Positions 17,086 to 24,502 of a DNA stretch of 64,000 nucleotides are shown here, piece after piece. Under the pieces are notes generated by a model. That model was not told the origin of the DNA. It ran no database searches and saw nothing but the letters and a program-made list of their open reading frames with translations. Within the stretch, counting starts at the first letter, position 1. Every line of letters starts with the position of its first letter. Source of the DNA: RPQJ01 sp963823535 (GTDB taxonomy: Bacteria > Pseudomonadota > Gammaproteobacteria > Steroidobacterales > Steroidobacteraceae); assembly GCA_963823535.1 (NCBI GenBank), contig CAWGLZ010000006.1, forward strand, positions 372,001-436,000, written 5' to 3'. A program made the position numbers and the translations under genes.

Positions 17086-18066
17086 GTGACACCGACATCC
17101 GGACCCGACATGAGCGTTTGGACCGGCCGCATCGATGCGGCCGAGGGTGAACGCGGCCGCCGCTGGCATCAGGTCGTGCAACCCGCCGACCGGGCCGATC
17201 GAGCCGGCGTTGCGCTGCTCGGCTTTGCCTGCGACGCAGGCGTACGCCGCAATCATGGCCGGCCGGGCGCCGCCGAGGGCCCCCGTGCATTGCGGCGGAC
17301 GCTGGCCAATCTCGCCTGGCATGGCAGTGGAGAAGCACGGCTCTACGACGCCGGCGACGTCGAGTGCGAGGGCGACGCCCTCGAGCGGGCGCAGGCCGAG
17401 TACGCGCGGCGCGTCGCCGGGCTGCTGCGCGCCGGCCACCTGCCGCTCGGGCTCGGCGGCGGCCACGAGATCGCCTGGGGCGCATATCAGGGAATCGCAC
17501 AGGCGCTCGGCGGCGGACCTGACCTCGAGACCCTCGGCATCCTGAACTTTGACGCGCACCTCGACCTGCGACGACCTGAGCGGCCCGACCACGGCACGTC
17601 GGGCACGCCGTTCCTGCAGATCGCCGAGGCGCGTGCAGCCGCAGGCCTGGAGTTCCGCTACCTCTGCGTTGGCGCGAGCGAGGCCTCCAACACGCCGGCG
17701 CTGTTCGAGCGGGCGGCCGGCCTCGGGGCGGAAATCGTGATGGACCTGGATGCCGGGTCGCCCGAGACGGAGCAGCGGGTGCGGCGCTTCATCGAGCAAT
17801 CCTCGGCGGTCTACCTCACCTTCTGCCTGGACGTATTGCCGCCCTCCGTGGCCCCGGGCGTCAGCGCTCCCTCGGGGCTCGGTGTCGACCTCCATCGCGC
17901 CGTCGGGCTGTTGCGCTCGGCGCTCGGCGCCTGCCGGTCGCCGGGTGGACGAGGTCGACTGCTCATGGCCGACATCGCCGAATTCAACCCGGCCCTCGAT
18001 CCGGACGGTCGCACGTCACGCACGGCTGCACGACTGGCCTACGAGTTCGCGACGTTCGATCGATGA
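17086..18066 (+). CDS. hutG: Formimidoylglutamase, arginase/ureohydrolase family
   Basis: 326 residues. It hydrolyses N-formimidoyl-L-glutamate to glutamate and formamide, the last step of the short hut route. Mn-binding motifs of the family are visible: GLGGGHEIAWG and ILNFDAHLDLR. The third motif reads LTFCLDVLPPSVAPGVSAP, where most arginase-family enzymes have S-x-D-x-D, so the first Asp is Cys. A GAGGAT over the hutI stop supports GTG at 17086; ATG at 17110 is an alternative removing eight residues. It lies 10 bp after hutI and is clearly co-transcribed. Presence of HutG of this type implies the formamide-producing pathway rather than HutF. Confidence 0.92.
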   Translation: MTPTSGPDMSVWTGRIDAAEGERGRRWHQVVQPADRADRAGVALLGFACDAGVRRNHGRPGAAEGPRALRRTLANLAWHGSGEARLYDAGDVECEGDALERAQAEYARRVAGLLRAGHLPLGLGGGHEIAWGAYQGIAQALGGGPDLETLGILNFDAHLDLRRPERPDHGTSGTPFLQIAEARAAAGLEFRYLCVGASEASNTPALFERAAGLGAEIVMDLDAGSPETEQRVRRFIEQSSAVYLTFCLDVLPPSVAPGVSAPSGLGVDLHRAVGLLRSALGACRSPGGRGRLLMADIAEFNPALDPDGRTSRTAARLAYEFATFDR

Positions 18067-18156
18067 CCGCGGCCCGAGGCCGCCCCGACTGCACGGAAGA
18101 CGCGTGACCGAAGCGGCTGTCATACTCTGCGCCGCGCCACTGCCGGCGCCATTCCA

Positions 18157-19815
18157 GTGAAACCCAGCGTGCCACGATTGTCGATTCGCATCCTGCCGAC
18201 CGTTGCCGCATCGGTGGCGGCCCTCTCGCTCACCGGCTGCGGACGCCAGGCGCCAGCGCCCGTCGAGGCGCCCGGGCCCGCTTCGGTCGCAAGCGACCTG
18301 CACGGAGCGGTCCACCTGCCGCCCGGCATCGAGTGGTTTCCCGGTGACGTCGACGCGGCGTTTGCGTCCGCCCGGTCCACGGGCAAGCCGCTGTTCCTGT
18401 ACTGGGGTGCGGAATGGTGCCCGCCCTGTGCGCAGATCAAGTCCACCATCTTCAACCAGCGCAAGTTCCAGGAGCGCAGCCGGCTGTTCGTCCCGGTCTA
18501 CCTCGACGGCGACACGCCCGGGGCACAGCGCCACGGCGAGCGTTTCGGCGTGGTGGGCTACCCGACCATGATCCTGTTCCGGCCGGACGGCACCGAGATC
18601 ACCCGGCTGCCGGGCGGCGTCGACATCGCGCGCTACGCGAGCATCCTCGACATGGCGCTGGCCGACGCACGCCCCGTCGCCGAGATCCTCGCATCCGCGT
18701 CAACCGGGGGCGAGGTCAAGCCGGACGACTGGCGGCTACTGGCGTATTACTCCTGGGGCACCGACCAGGACCGGCTGGTTCCGGCCGCCGAAAAGACGCA
18801 GACCTTCCTGCGCCTGAGCGAGCGCTGCCCGCCCGAGCTGCAACCGGAGTGCGCCCGGCTGTTCTTCCAGTTCCTGAATGCGGCCGCACAGGACGCGGCG
18901 TCCGGCGACGTCCCCATGACGGGGCTCGAGCGGGCCGCGCATCGCCGACGGATGCTGACGCTGCTCACCTCTCCCTCGGTGGGACAGGCCAACGTGGCCA
19001 ACCTGCTGTATTCGTCGCGGGACATCGTCGCGCTGCTCTCGGATGCCGGAACGCCCGAACGACGGCAGATGACGGACGCGTGGCGCGCGGCGCTCGATCG
19101 TCTCTCCGTCTCGGCGGCGACCACGACCCTCTCCGGACCGGAAGAACTGAACCGCGTGCGCGCGCGGATCCTGCTGGCCCGCCTCGACGCACCGGACGCA
19201 CCGCTCCCCGAGGAAATGAAGGACGCGGCCAGAGATGCCGTGGCGCGCGCGGATGCCGCGACGACCGACGGCTATGCCCGCCAGGCCCTGGTGAATTCCG
19301 CGGTGGGGCTCTTCTGGGAGGCCGGGCTCGACGATGAGGCGAATCGGCTGCTCGTGGCCGAACTCGAGCGATCGTCCTCGCCGTATTACTTCATGCTCGA
19401 TCTGGCCGAGCTCGCGAAGAAGGCGGGCCGCGAGGACGAGGCCGTGGAGTGGCTCGCACGCGCGTATGCGGGCGCGCAGGGTCCGGCGACGCGCTTCCAG
19501 TGGGGATACAACTACCTGATCGGACTGATCGAGATGACGCCCGGGGACACGGCCCGCATCGAGCAGGTCGGTCTCGAGGTGCTCGGAGAACTCGACGACG
19601 CGCCCGACGCGTTCTACCAGCGGACGCGCATGCGACTGGAGCGGCTCAGCGCGGAGCTGCTCGAGTGGGGCGCCGGTCCGGAGCGCCAGGCAGTGATCGA
19701 GCGCCTGCGTGGGCGAACCGCCGGGATCTGCGCCGACCTCGGCGCGGACGATGCGGCACGCGGCCACTGCGAACGCTTCCTCAGGCCCGCATCGCCGCCC
19801 ACGCCTGCCGCGTGA
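18157..19815 (+). CDS. Thioredoxin-fold lipoprotein with long helical C-terminal region
   Basis: 552 residues from GTG. The signal peptide ends in a lipobox (ALSLTGC), so it is probably a membrane-anchored periplasmic lipoprotein. A thioredoxin-like domain (about 50-170) has FLYWGAEWCPPCAQIKSTIF with a WCPPC active site and the cis-Pro region VVGYPTMILFRPDG. The remaining 370 residues are helical and TPR-like (LLVAELERSSSPYYFMLDLAELAKKAGREDEAVEWLARAY in part), with a CERF-type ending. The CPPC pair suggests a thiol oxidoreductase or disulfide-reducing chaperone. No obvious client is nearby. The 3' end overlaps the antisense GNAT remnant by 35 bp. Confidence 0.88.
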   Translation: MKPSVPRLSIRILPTVAASVAALSLTGCGRQAPAPVEAPGPASVASDLHGAVHLPPGIEWFPGDVDAAFASARSTGKPLFLYWGAEWCPPCAQIKSTIFNQRKFQERSRLFVPVYLDGDTPGAQRHGERFGVVGYPTMILFRPDGTEITRLPGGVDIARYASILDMALADARPVAEILASASTGGEVKPDDWRLLAYYSWGTDQDRLVPAAEKTQTFLRLSERCPPELQPECARLFFQFLNAAAQDAASGDVPMTGLERAAHRRRMLTLLTSPSVGQANVANLLYSSRDIVALLSDAGTPERRQMTDAWRAALDRLSVSAATTTLSGPEELNRVRARILLARLDAPDAPLPEEMKDAARDAVARADAATTDGYARQALVNSAVGLFWEAGLDDEANRLLVAELERSSSPYYFMLDLAELAKKAGREDEAVEWLARAYAGAQGPATRFQWGYNYLIGLIEMTPGDTARIEQVGLEVLGELDDAPDAFYQRTRMRLERLSAELLEWGAGPERQAVIERLRGRTAGICADLGADDAARGHCERFLRPASPPTPAA

Positions 19816-20052
19816 TCGAGTACTTCACGGCGGCACGCTCGGACTCCGTGTGCCCGGCGACCAGGTCCTCCGGGTAGACGAAGCTGCACTCGTAGCGCAG
19901 GCCGCAGTTCTGTATCACGCCCAGGTGATGTAACGCATCACCTCCGGATCGGCATCGAGATCCACGAGGCGATCGAGGTCGTCGGGCGTGAGTCGCCGCA
20001 GCCGCAGCCGTGCGGTTTCCAGTACGATCCCGGGTTCCGATTCGCCTGCCAT
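19781..20052 (-). pseudogene. GNAT acetyltransferase (RimJ/RimL type) with internal deletion and frameshift
   Basis: From ATG at 20052 the frame gives an N-terminal GNAT segment (VLETARLRLRRLTPDDLDRL followed by VDLDADPEVMRYIT) and stops at a TGA just after residue 45. A second frame immediately continues with NCGLRYECSFVYPEDLVAGH and ERAAVKYSITRQAW, which match the C-terminal end of the same family (LG[FL]xYE...FVYPEE...AVxYxLTREEW). The central 80 or so residues, with the acetyl-CoA binding Q/RxxGxG/A loop, are gone. This is a deletion pseudogene that lost its core. It sits between the thioredoxin lipoprotein and ltaE, overlapping the former. Confidence 0.78.
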
Positions 20053-20062
20053 CGACTCCGAC

Positions 20063-21115
20063 ATGACCGAGCCCATCTACGATTTCCGCAGTGACAACGT
20101 GGGGGGTGCCGCCCCCGAGATCCTCGAGGCGCTGGTCGCGGCGAACGCCGGCACGGCCGCCCCCTACGGCGACGACGACTATACCCGACGCATGAACGAG
20201 CGATTCGCCGCGCTATTCGAGCGGCCGGTCACCGTCTTTCCGCTCTCGAGCGGCACGGGTTCGAACTCGATTGCGCTCGCGGCCCTGGCCAACGTCTTCG
20301 GGTCGATCTACTGCCACGAGACGGCGCACATCAACGTCTACGAGTGCGGCGCCCCGGAGTTCTTCACCGGCGCGAAACTCGTCGGTCTGCCGGGAGCGGA
20401 CTTCAAACTCGACGCCGCGCGTCTCGACGAAGCCCTGTCACTGGCCGGCCGGGGCAATCCGACCCGGGTCCAGCCGTTTGCGCTCAACCTCACTCAGCCG
20501 ACCGACTTCGGCACGCTCTACGCGCTCGACGAACTCGCGGCGCTCTGCGACGTCGCCCGGCGTCATGGCCTGCGCGTGCACATGGACGGGGCGCGCTTCG
20601 CCAATGCCGTCGCCGCCCTCGGATGCTCGCCCGCGGACCTCACCTGGCGCTGCGGGGTGGACATCCTGTCGCTCGGCGCGACCAAGAACGGTGCGATCAA
20701 CGCCGAGGCCGTGGTCGTGTTCGACGACGAACTCGCCCGCGAGATCCCGTACCGCATGAAGCGTGGCGGCCAGGTGCTCTCCAAGGCCCGCTTCGTCTCG
20801 GCGCAGCTCGCACGCTACGTGGCCGACGAGCGGTGGCTCGAGCGGGCCCGGCGCGCCAACGCGCACGCCGTTGCACTCGCGGACACGCTGACACGCCTGC
20901 CGGGCGTCTCCCTGGTGGCGCCCGTCCAGGTGAACATGCTCTTCCTGCGCATGCCGGACGCCGCCGTCGCCGCGCTCGACCGAGGTCCGTTCCGCTACTA
21001 CAAGCTCGGACGCGACCTGAGGTTCGTGTGCCGCCACGACCAGGAGCCGGAAGGCCTCGAGGCGCTGGTCCGCTGCGTTCGCGGGGCGATCGTCCCGGCG
21101 GCTGACCTCGGTTAG
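20063..21115 (+). CDS. ltaE: Low-specificity L-threonine aldolase
   Basis: 350 residues of the PLP-dependent beta-eliminating-lyase/threonine aldolase fold. It cleaves L-threonine (and allo-threonine) to glycine and acetaldehyde in the cytosol. The N-terminus IYDFRSDNVGGAAPEILEAL and YGDDDYTRRMNERFA are typical, as are VFPLSSGTGSNSIALAA, the HMDGARFANAVAALG aspartate motif and the Schiff-base Lys in SLGATKNGA. The C-terminus has RFVCRHDQ. The ATG at 20063 was chosen because homology begins there; longer frames run through the GNAT remnant. It ends 27 bp before the secretin-like gene and could be the first gene of the run that includes the ubiquitin-like operon. Confidence 0.92.
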   Translation: MTEPIYDFRSDNVGGAAPEILEALVAANAGTAAPYGDDDYTRRMNERFAALFERPVTVFPLSSGTGSNSIALAALANVFGSIYCHETAHINVYECGAPEFFTGAKLVGLPGADFKLDAARLDEALSLAGRGNPTRVQPFALNLTQPTDFGTLYALDELAALCDVARRHGLRVHMDGARFANAVAALGCSPADLTWRCGVDILSLGATKNGAINAEAVVVFDDELAREIPYRMKRGGQVLSKARFVSAQLARYVADERWLERARRANAHAVALADTLTRLPGVSLVAPVQVNMLFLRMPDAAVAALDRGPFRYYKLGRDLRFVCRHDQEPEGLEALVRCVRGAIVPAADLG

Positions 21116-21142
21116 GATAGCGGCAGTGGCACAGGGGACTGC

Positions 21143-22015
21143 ATGGGCTTCGACACACTCCGCAGCAGGCCGCCCGGACCGTCGCGGGCATGCCGGCGAT
21201 TCGCCGTCGCCGTGATAGCCGCGACGGCCTTCTTCGCGGCACAGGCGCAGGAACTGCAGATCATCGAACTCCAGTACCGACTCGCCGACGAAGTCATCCC
21301 CATCCTGCAGCCACTGCTCGAGCCCGGCGGCGTGCTGACCGGAACGGACGACATGCTGTTCGTGCGCACCAGCCCGGCGAACTTCGCACAGATCCAGCAG
21401 GCCCTGGCCGTGATCGATCGCAAGCCGCGCCAGCTGGCCATCAGCGTGGGGCAGGGCACGGTCTCCACGGAAGGTCGCTCGGCGGCGAGCGGGTCGGTCG
21501 TCGTCGGCGATGGCGACGTGCGGGTCGGCGTGAACGCGCCGCCGGCAGCCTCCCCCGGCGCACAGGTGGCCGTGGGCAGCCGGGACCAGCGCGCCAGCCT
21601 GCAGAACGTGAGCACCGTGCGTGCGCTCGAGGGCACCGAGACCTACATCGCGATCGGCCAGGCCGTGCCGCTCATCACGACTCAGGTGACGCCGGGCTGG
21701 CACGGCTCCACGGTGCAGCGAACGACCGAGTATCGCGACGTCGGCACGGGCTTCTATGCCACGCCGCGCGTGAGCGGGGACACCGTGACGCTCGAAATCT
21801 CGCCGCGGCAGCAGCGCCTGCGCAGCACCTCGCAGGGCCCGGTGGTCGCGACGGCGGGCACCGCCTCCATCGTGAGCGGCCGGCTCGGCGAGTGGATTCC
21901 GCTCGGTGCCGTCCGGGAAACGGACAGTGGTGACGTCTCGGGACTCCTCACCTGGGGCCGCTACAGCAGTGGGTCGCAGTACTCGGCATGGGTGAAGGTC
22001 GATGAGGTTCCGTAG
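21143..22015 (+). CDS. Secretin N1-domain protein, exported, lacking a full secretin barrel
   Basis: 290 residues with an N-terminal signal sequence (AVAVIAATAFFAAQAQ). Residues about 37-95 (LQIIELQYRLADEVIPILQP then LLEPGGVLTGTDDMLFVRTS and QIQQALAVIDRKPRQLAISV) form a secretin/NolW-type N1 domain. The rest (ETYIAIGQAVPLITTQV, GTGFYATPRVSGDTVTLEIS, GEWIPLGAV) resembles a shortened secretin C-terminal region. True secretins are 450-700 residues with several N domains, so this is unlikely to make an outer-membrane pore by itself. It is 27 bp after ltaE and 35 bp before the membrane zinc protein, so it belongs to the same transcript as the ubiquitin-like genes. Whether they work together is unknown. 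Confidence 0.82.
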   Translation: MGFDTLRSRPPGPSRACRRFAVAVIAATAFFAAQAQELQIIELQYRLADEVIPILQPLLEPGGVLTGTDDMLFVRTSPANFAQIQQALAVIDRKPRQLAISVGQGTVSTEGRSAASGSVVVGDGDVRVGVNAPPAASPGAQVAVGSRDQRASLQNVSTVRALEGTETYIAIGQAVPLITTQVTPGWHGSTVQRTTEYRDVGTGFYATPRVSGDTVTLEISPRQQRLRSTSQGPVVATAGTASIVSGRLGEWIPLGAVRETDSGDVSGLLTWGRYSSGSQYSAWVKVDEVP

Positions 22016-22050
22016 GCTCGAGGAACAGGACGGCGGGGACGACTAGAGCG

Positions 22051-22419
22051 ATGGCACGACTGCTTCCGCTCCTGCTGTTCTTCGGCTTCGCGATCTTCAT
22101 GGCCGTGCTGCGTCAGCCCGGGCGTCGCGAACCGCGCGATCCCCGGGCGTATCGTCCGCGCACCCGGACCCGCAGCGGCTTCTCGGCCGGGAAGCGCCAC
22201 GGCAAAGCGTCGCATACCCTGCGTCGCGCCGACCTCGTCGGGCTGCGCGATGCCTACTCGGGCGAGCCGCTGGACCCGGACCGACCGCTCGTGCGCTGCA
22301 CCGGCTGCGGCGTGCTCTATCATGCGGAAAGCGCCGCGGTGCTGGCCCGCGAGAACGGCGGGCGGTGCGCCGCCTGCGGGCGCACGGATTTCAGGGCCGT
22401 CATGCTCGTCGAGAGCTGA
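22051..22419 (+). CDS. Membrane-anchored zinc protein, half-degenerate RING/treble-clef-like
   Basis: 122 residues. An N-terminal anchor (residues 4-20, LLPLLLFFGFAIFMAVL) is followed by a very basic linker (about 21-60) and a small zinc domain. The zinc part has C83-x2-C86 and C106-x2-C109 in VRCTGCGVLYH and ENGGRCAACG. The spacing and YH...ENGGRCxxCG ending resemble prokaryotic RING-type treble clefs. In such domains a first CxxC would sit where this protein has D67 and S70 (DAYSGEPLDP), and a further Cys where it has S94 (YHAES), so one zinc site appears lost. It lies 28 bp before the E1 gene. A role as membrane adaptor or E3-like partner is my inference; a plain zinc-ribbon anchor is the alternative. 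Confidence 0.75.
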   Translation: MARLLPLLLFFGFAIFMAVLRQPGRREPRDPRAYRPRTRTRSGFSAGKRHGKASHTLRRADLVGLRDAYSGEPLDPDRPLVRCTGCGVLYHAESAAVLARENGGRCAACGRTDFRAVMLVES

Positions 22420-22447
22420 CCGGGCCGGGAGCAGCACCTTGGATGTC

Positions 22448-23590
22448 ATGCGCACGCAGCGCTACCGGCGCCACGATCTGATCGACTGGTTCTCGCAGGA
22501 CGAGGTGTCGGCAGCACGCATCGCCGTGGTGGGCGCCGGGGCCGTCGGCAACGAGGTCGTGAAGAACCTCGCCCTGCTCGGCGTCGGCGGTATCGACGTG
22601 TTCGACTTCGACGAGGTCGAAGCCCACAACCTGACACGCAGCATCCTGCTGCGGGAGTCGGATGCCGGCCGCAACAAGGCCGAGGCGGTCGCCGAGCGCG
22701 CGCGCGACATCGATCCGAACATCCGCGTGCGCGCGGTGCCGGGCGACTTCTGGGACACGCTCAGCCTGCGCGCGCTGCAGGGCTATGACTGCATCGTGGC
22801 CGCCGTCGACAATTTCGAGGCCCGCCTGCGACTCAACCAGATGTGCCTGATCACCGGTGTGAACCTCGTGAACGCCGGTCTCGACAGCCGCTGGGCGTCG
22901 GTCGAGTCGTTCCCCTACGGTTCGGTGGAGGACGCTGCCTGTTACGAATGCACCCTGCCCGACTCCGCCTACGCCCGCATCGCGGAGCGTTACTCCTGCG
23001 GCGGATTGCGTCGCCGTGCGCGGATCGAGCGCCGCATACCGACGACCGCGGTCACGGCCAGCATCGCAGGCGCGCTGGCGGCCTCCGTCGCCCTGCGCTT
23101 CGGGGAAGAAGATGCGCCGACCCGCTCCCGGCGCACGCTGGTGGACACGCTGGGTGGCACGGCCGGCACGGTGTCGATCGAGCGTCGCGAGGGCTGTCCC
23201 GGCTGCGACGCCCATCGCGACGCGGCGCAGGTCATTCGCACGCGCAATTGCTGGGTCCGTCCCGAGGGCGCGGCGGCCATGGACGGGTCGGTGCTCGACC
23301 AGCCGCTCAGGCTCAGCGACGCCTTGATCGCCTCGTACGAGTGCGCGGCCTGCGGCCCGCTTGAAGACTCGGCTCGCTACCTCAACCACAGGGCGGACGA
23401 ATTCGACGATTCGATCGCGACCTGCCCGGTGTGCGCCGCGCCGACGGTTCGAGTCGGGATTCGCGACACGTTCGCGCTCGGAGAATTGATCGAGCGCTTC
23501 GGCCGGCGCCCCGTACCCGCCAAGTTCGCGCTGGCGGAGATGGACGGTCGCCTTGTCTGTTTCGATTTCGAGGAGGACACCGGACCATGA
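22448..23590 (+). CDS. E1-like ubiquitin-activating enzyme (ThiF/MoeB/HesA superfamily) with extra zinc ribbon
   Basis: 380 residues. The adenylation domain has the Rossmann motif GAGAVG (29-34), the acidic pair D53/D55, N61, R64, K77 and D121, as in ThiF/MoeB/E1 enzymes that adenylate a ubiquitin-like C-terminus. Structural zinc ligands are CYEC (165-168) and CPGC (250-253). C184, in ERYSCGGLRRR, is the candidate thioester Cys. Beyond the standard fold, residues 299-329 hold a second CxxC...CxxC ribbon (YECAACG; ATCPVCAAP). The next gene overlaps its stop by 4 nt (ATGA) and encodes the ubiquitin-like substrate, with an E2 following, so a role in thiamine or molybdopterin sulfur transfer is unlikely. 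Confidence 0.93.
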   Translation: MRTQRYRRHDLIDWFSQDEVSAARIAVVGAGAVGNEVVKNLALLGVGGIDVFDFDEVEAHNLTRSILLRESDAGRNKAEAVAERARDIDPNIRVRAVPGDFWDTLSLRALQGYDCIVAAVDNFEARLRLNQMCLITGVNLVNAGLDSRWASVESFPYGSVEDAACYECTLPDSAYARIAERYSCGGLRRRARIERRIPTTAVTASIAGALAASVALRFGEEDAPTRSRRTLVDTLGGTAGTVSIERREGCPGCDAHRDAAQVIRTRNCWVRPEGAAAMDGSVLDQPLRLSDALIASYECAACGPLEDSARYLNHRADEFDDSIATCPVCAAPTVRVGIRDTFALGELIERFGRRPVPAKFALAEMDGRLVCFDFEEDTGP

Positions 23591-23838
23591 GTCAGGAGAT
23601 CAAGCTCTACGTGCGCACCGCGGACCAGACCCGCCGCGCCGAACTCGACCTCGACCCGGGCAGCACGGGCGCGGACATCATCCAGGCGGCCGTCGACAAC
23701 TGGGCACTGCCCGCCGACACGGACTACACCCTCGTCAACACGACGACCGGCCGCGCCCTGGCGCCGGGCGAATCCCTCTCGAAGGTCGCCCGCCCCGGCG
23801 ACGTGCTGGAGGTGCAGCCGGTGCTGGTCGCGGGATGA
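23587..23838 (+). CDS. Ubiquitin-like protein (beta-grasp modifier)
   Basis: 83 residues. The pattern fits a beta-grasp fold: two N-terminal strands (EIKLYVRTA, RRAELDLDPG), a central helix (GADIIQAAVDNWALP) and late strands (DYTLVNTTTGRALA ... GDVLEVQPVLVAG). The protein ends with a single Gly (VLVAG) and has no residues beyond it, so the C-terminus would be ready for adenylation by the adjacent E1 without processing. Its start overlaps the E1 stop by 4 nt and the E2 gene begins 20 bp later. It is the presumed conjugated modifier. MoaD- or ThiS-type sulfur carriers have a similar fold but end in GG and would not sit with an E2 and a JAMM protease. Confidence 0.88.
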   Translation: MSQEIKLYVRTADQTRRAELDLDPGSTGADIIQAAVDNWALPADTDYTLVNTTTGRALAPGESLSKVARPGDVLEVQPVLVAG

Positions 23839-23857
23839 GGGCCCGGCGGCGCGCGAC

Positions 23858-24502
23858 ATGACCGGGGCGACCCGCCTCAGGTCCGACCTCGATCGCGTGC
23901 AGGCGCTGGCGGAAGCCTCCGGCGGACGCATCGTGCTGCTGTCAGCTGCCACAGCCGCCATGCGACAGTTCAGCCTCGACCTCCACTACGTGGTCGCGGG
24001 ATCGCACCGCTATCCGGAGGAAGTGCGCCGCGAGAGTCGGCTCTCCATCTCGCTGCCGGCCCGCTACCCGTTCCAGCCCCCCGTCGCGACGGTCCACACG
24101 CCGATCTGGCATCCCAACGTGTTTGCGTCGGGCGCCGTCTGCCTCGGCACGAAATGGCTGGCCACCGAGGGCCTCGACCTCTTCGTCCAGCGTCTGGCGC
24201 GGCTGCTGACCTTCGACGCGCTGCTGGTGAACACCGCGTCACCCGCGAACCGCGATGCAGCCGCCTGGTACGAGCGAGCCCGCCGCCTGCACCCCGCAGC
24301 GTTCCCTTCGGACCGCCCCGCGTTCGGCGAGCCGACCCGGAACACGACCCGGGGACGCGTCGGCTGGCGGGACACGCCCGCCGGCCCGGCGCGCGTGGAG
24401 CGCATCTGCCCCGCATGCGCACGCAGCCTGCGGCTGCCGTCCGGCCGCACCGGACGCGTGCGCTGCCCCGGCTGCGGCAGCCGCTTCGAGGCGAGCACCT
24501 GA
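23858..24502 (+). CDS. E2-like ubiquitin-conjugating enzyme with C-terminal zinc ribbon
   Basis: 214 residues. The UBC fold shows YPFQPP (70-75), the canonical tripeptide H85-P86-N87 and the active Cys at C95 in GAVCLGTKW, closely matching eukaryotic E2s (YPFxPP, HPN, G-x-[IV]-C-L, W). This core spans about 1-150. The C-terminal 35 residues form a zinc ribbon of the MJ0042 type: CPAC (184-187) and CPGC (203-206). E2 enzymes take the modifier from E1 and pass it to targets. The fused ribbon may bind substrate or the membrane zinc protein encoded upstream. The TGA overlaps the ATG of the JAMM gene by 1 nt. Confidence 0.93.
   Translation: MTGATRLRSDLDRVQALAEASGGRIVLLSAATAAMRQFSLDLHYVVAGSHRYPEEVRRESRLSISLPARYPFQPPVATVHTPIWHPNVFASGAVCLGTKWLATEGLDLFVQRLARLLTFDALLVNTASPANRDAAAWYERARRLHPAAFPSDRPAFGEPTRNTTRGRVGWRDTPAGPARVERICPACARSLRLPSGRTGRVRCPGCGSRFEAST

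Noticed and set aside
14223..17132. Long open frame of 969 codons on the minus strand opposite hutU-hutI
   Set aside because: It is antisense to two genes with clear enzyme signatures; its composition (Arg, Gly, His, Asp rich) is the mirror of high-GC codon bias.
22448..23838. E1 and Ubl as a MoeB/MoaD or ThiF/ThiS sulfur-carrier pair
   Set aside because: The next genes are an HPN/Cys E2 and a JAMM protease, and no molybdopterin or thiamine genes are nearby.
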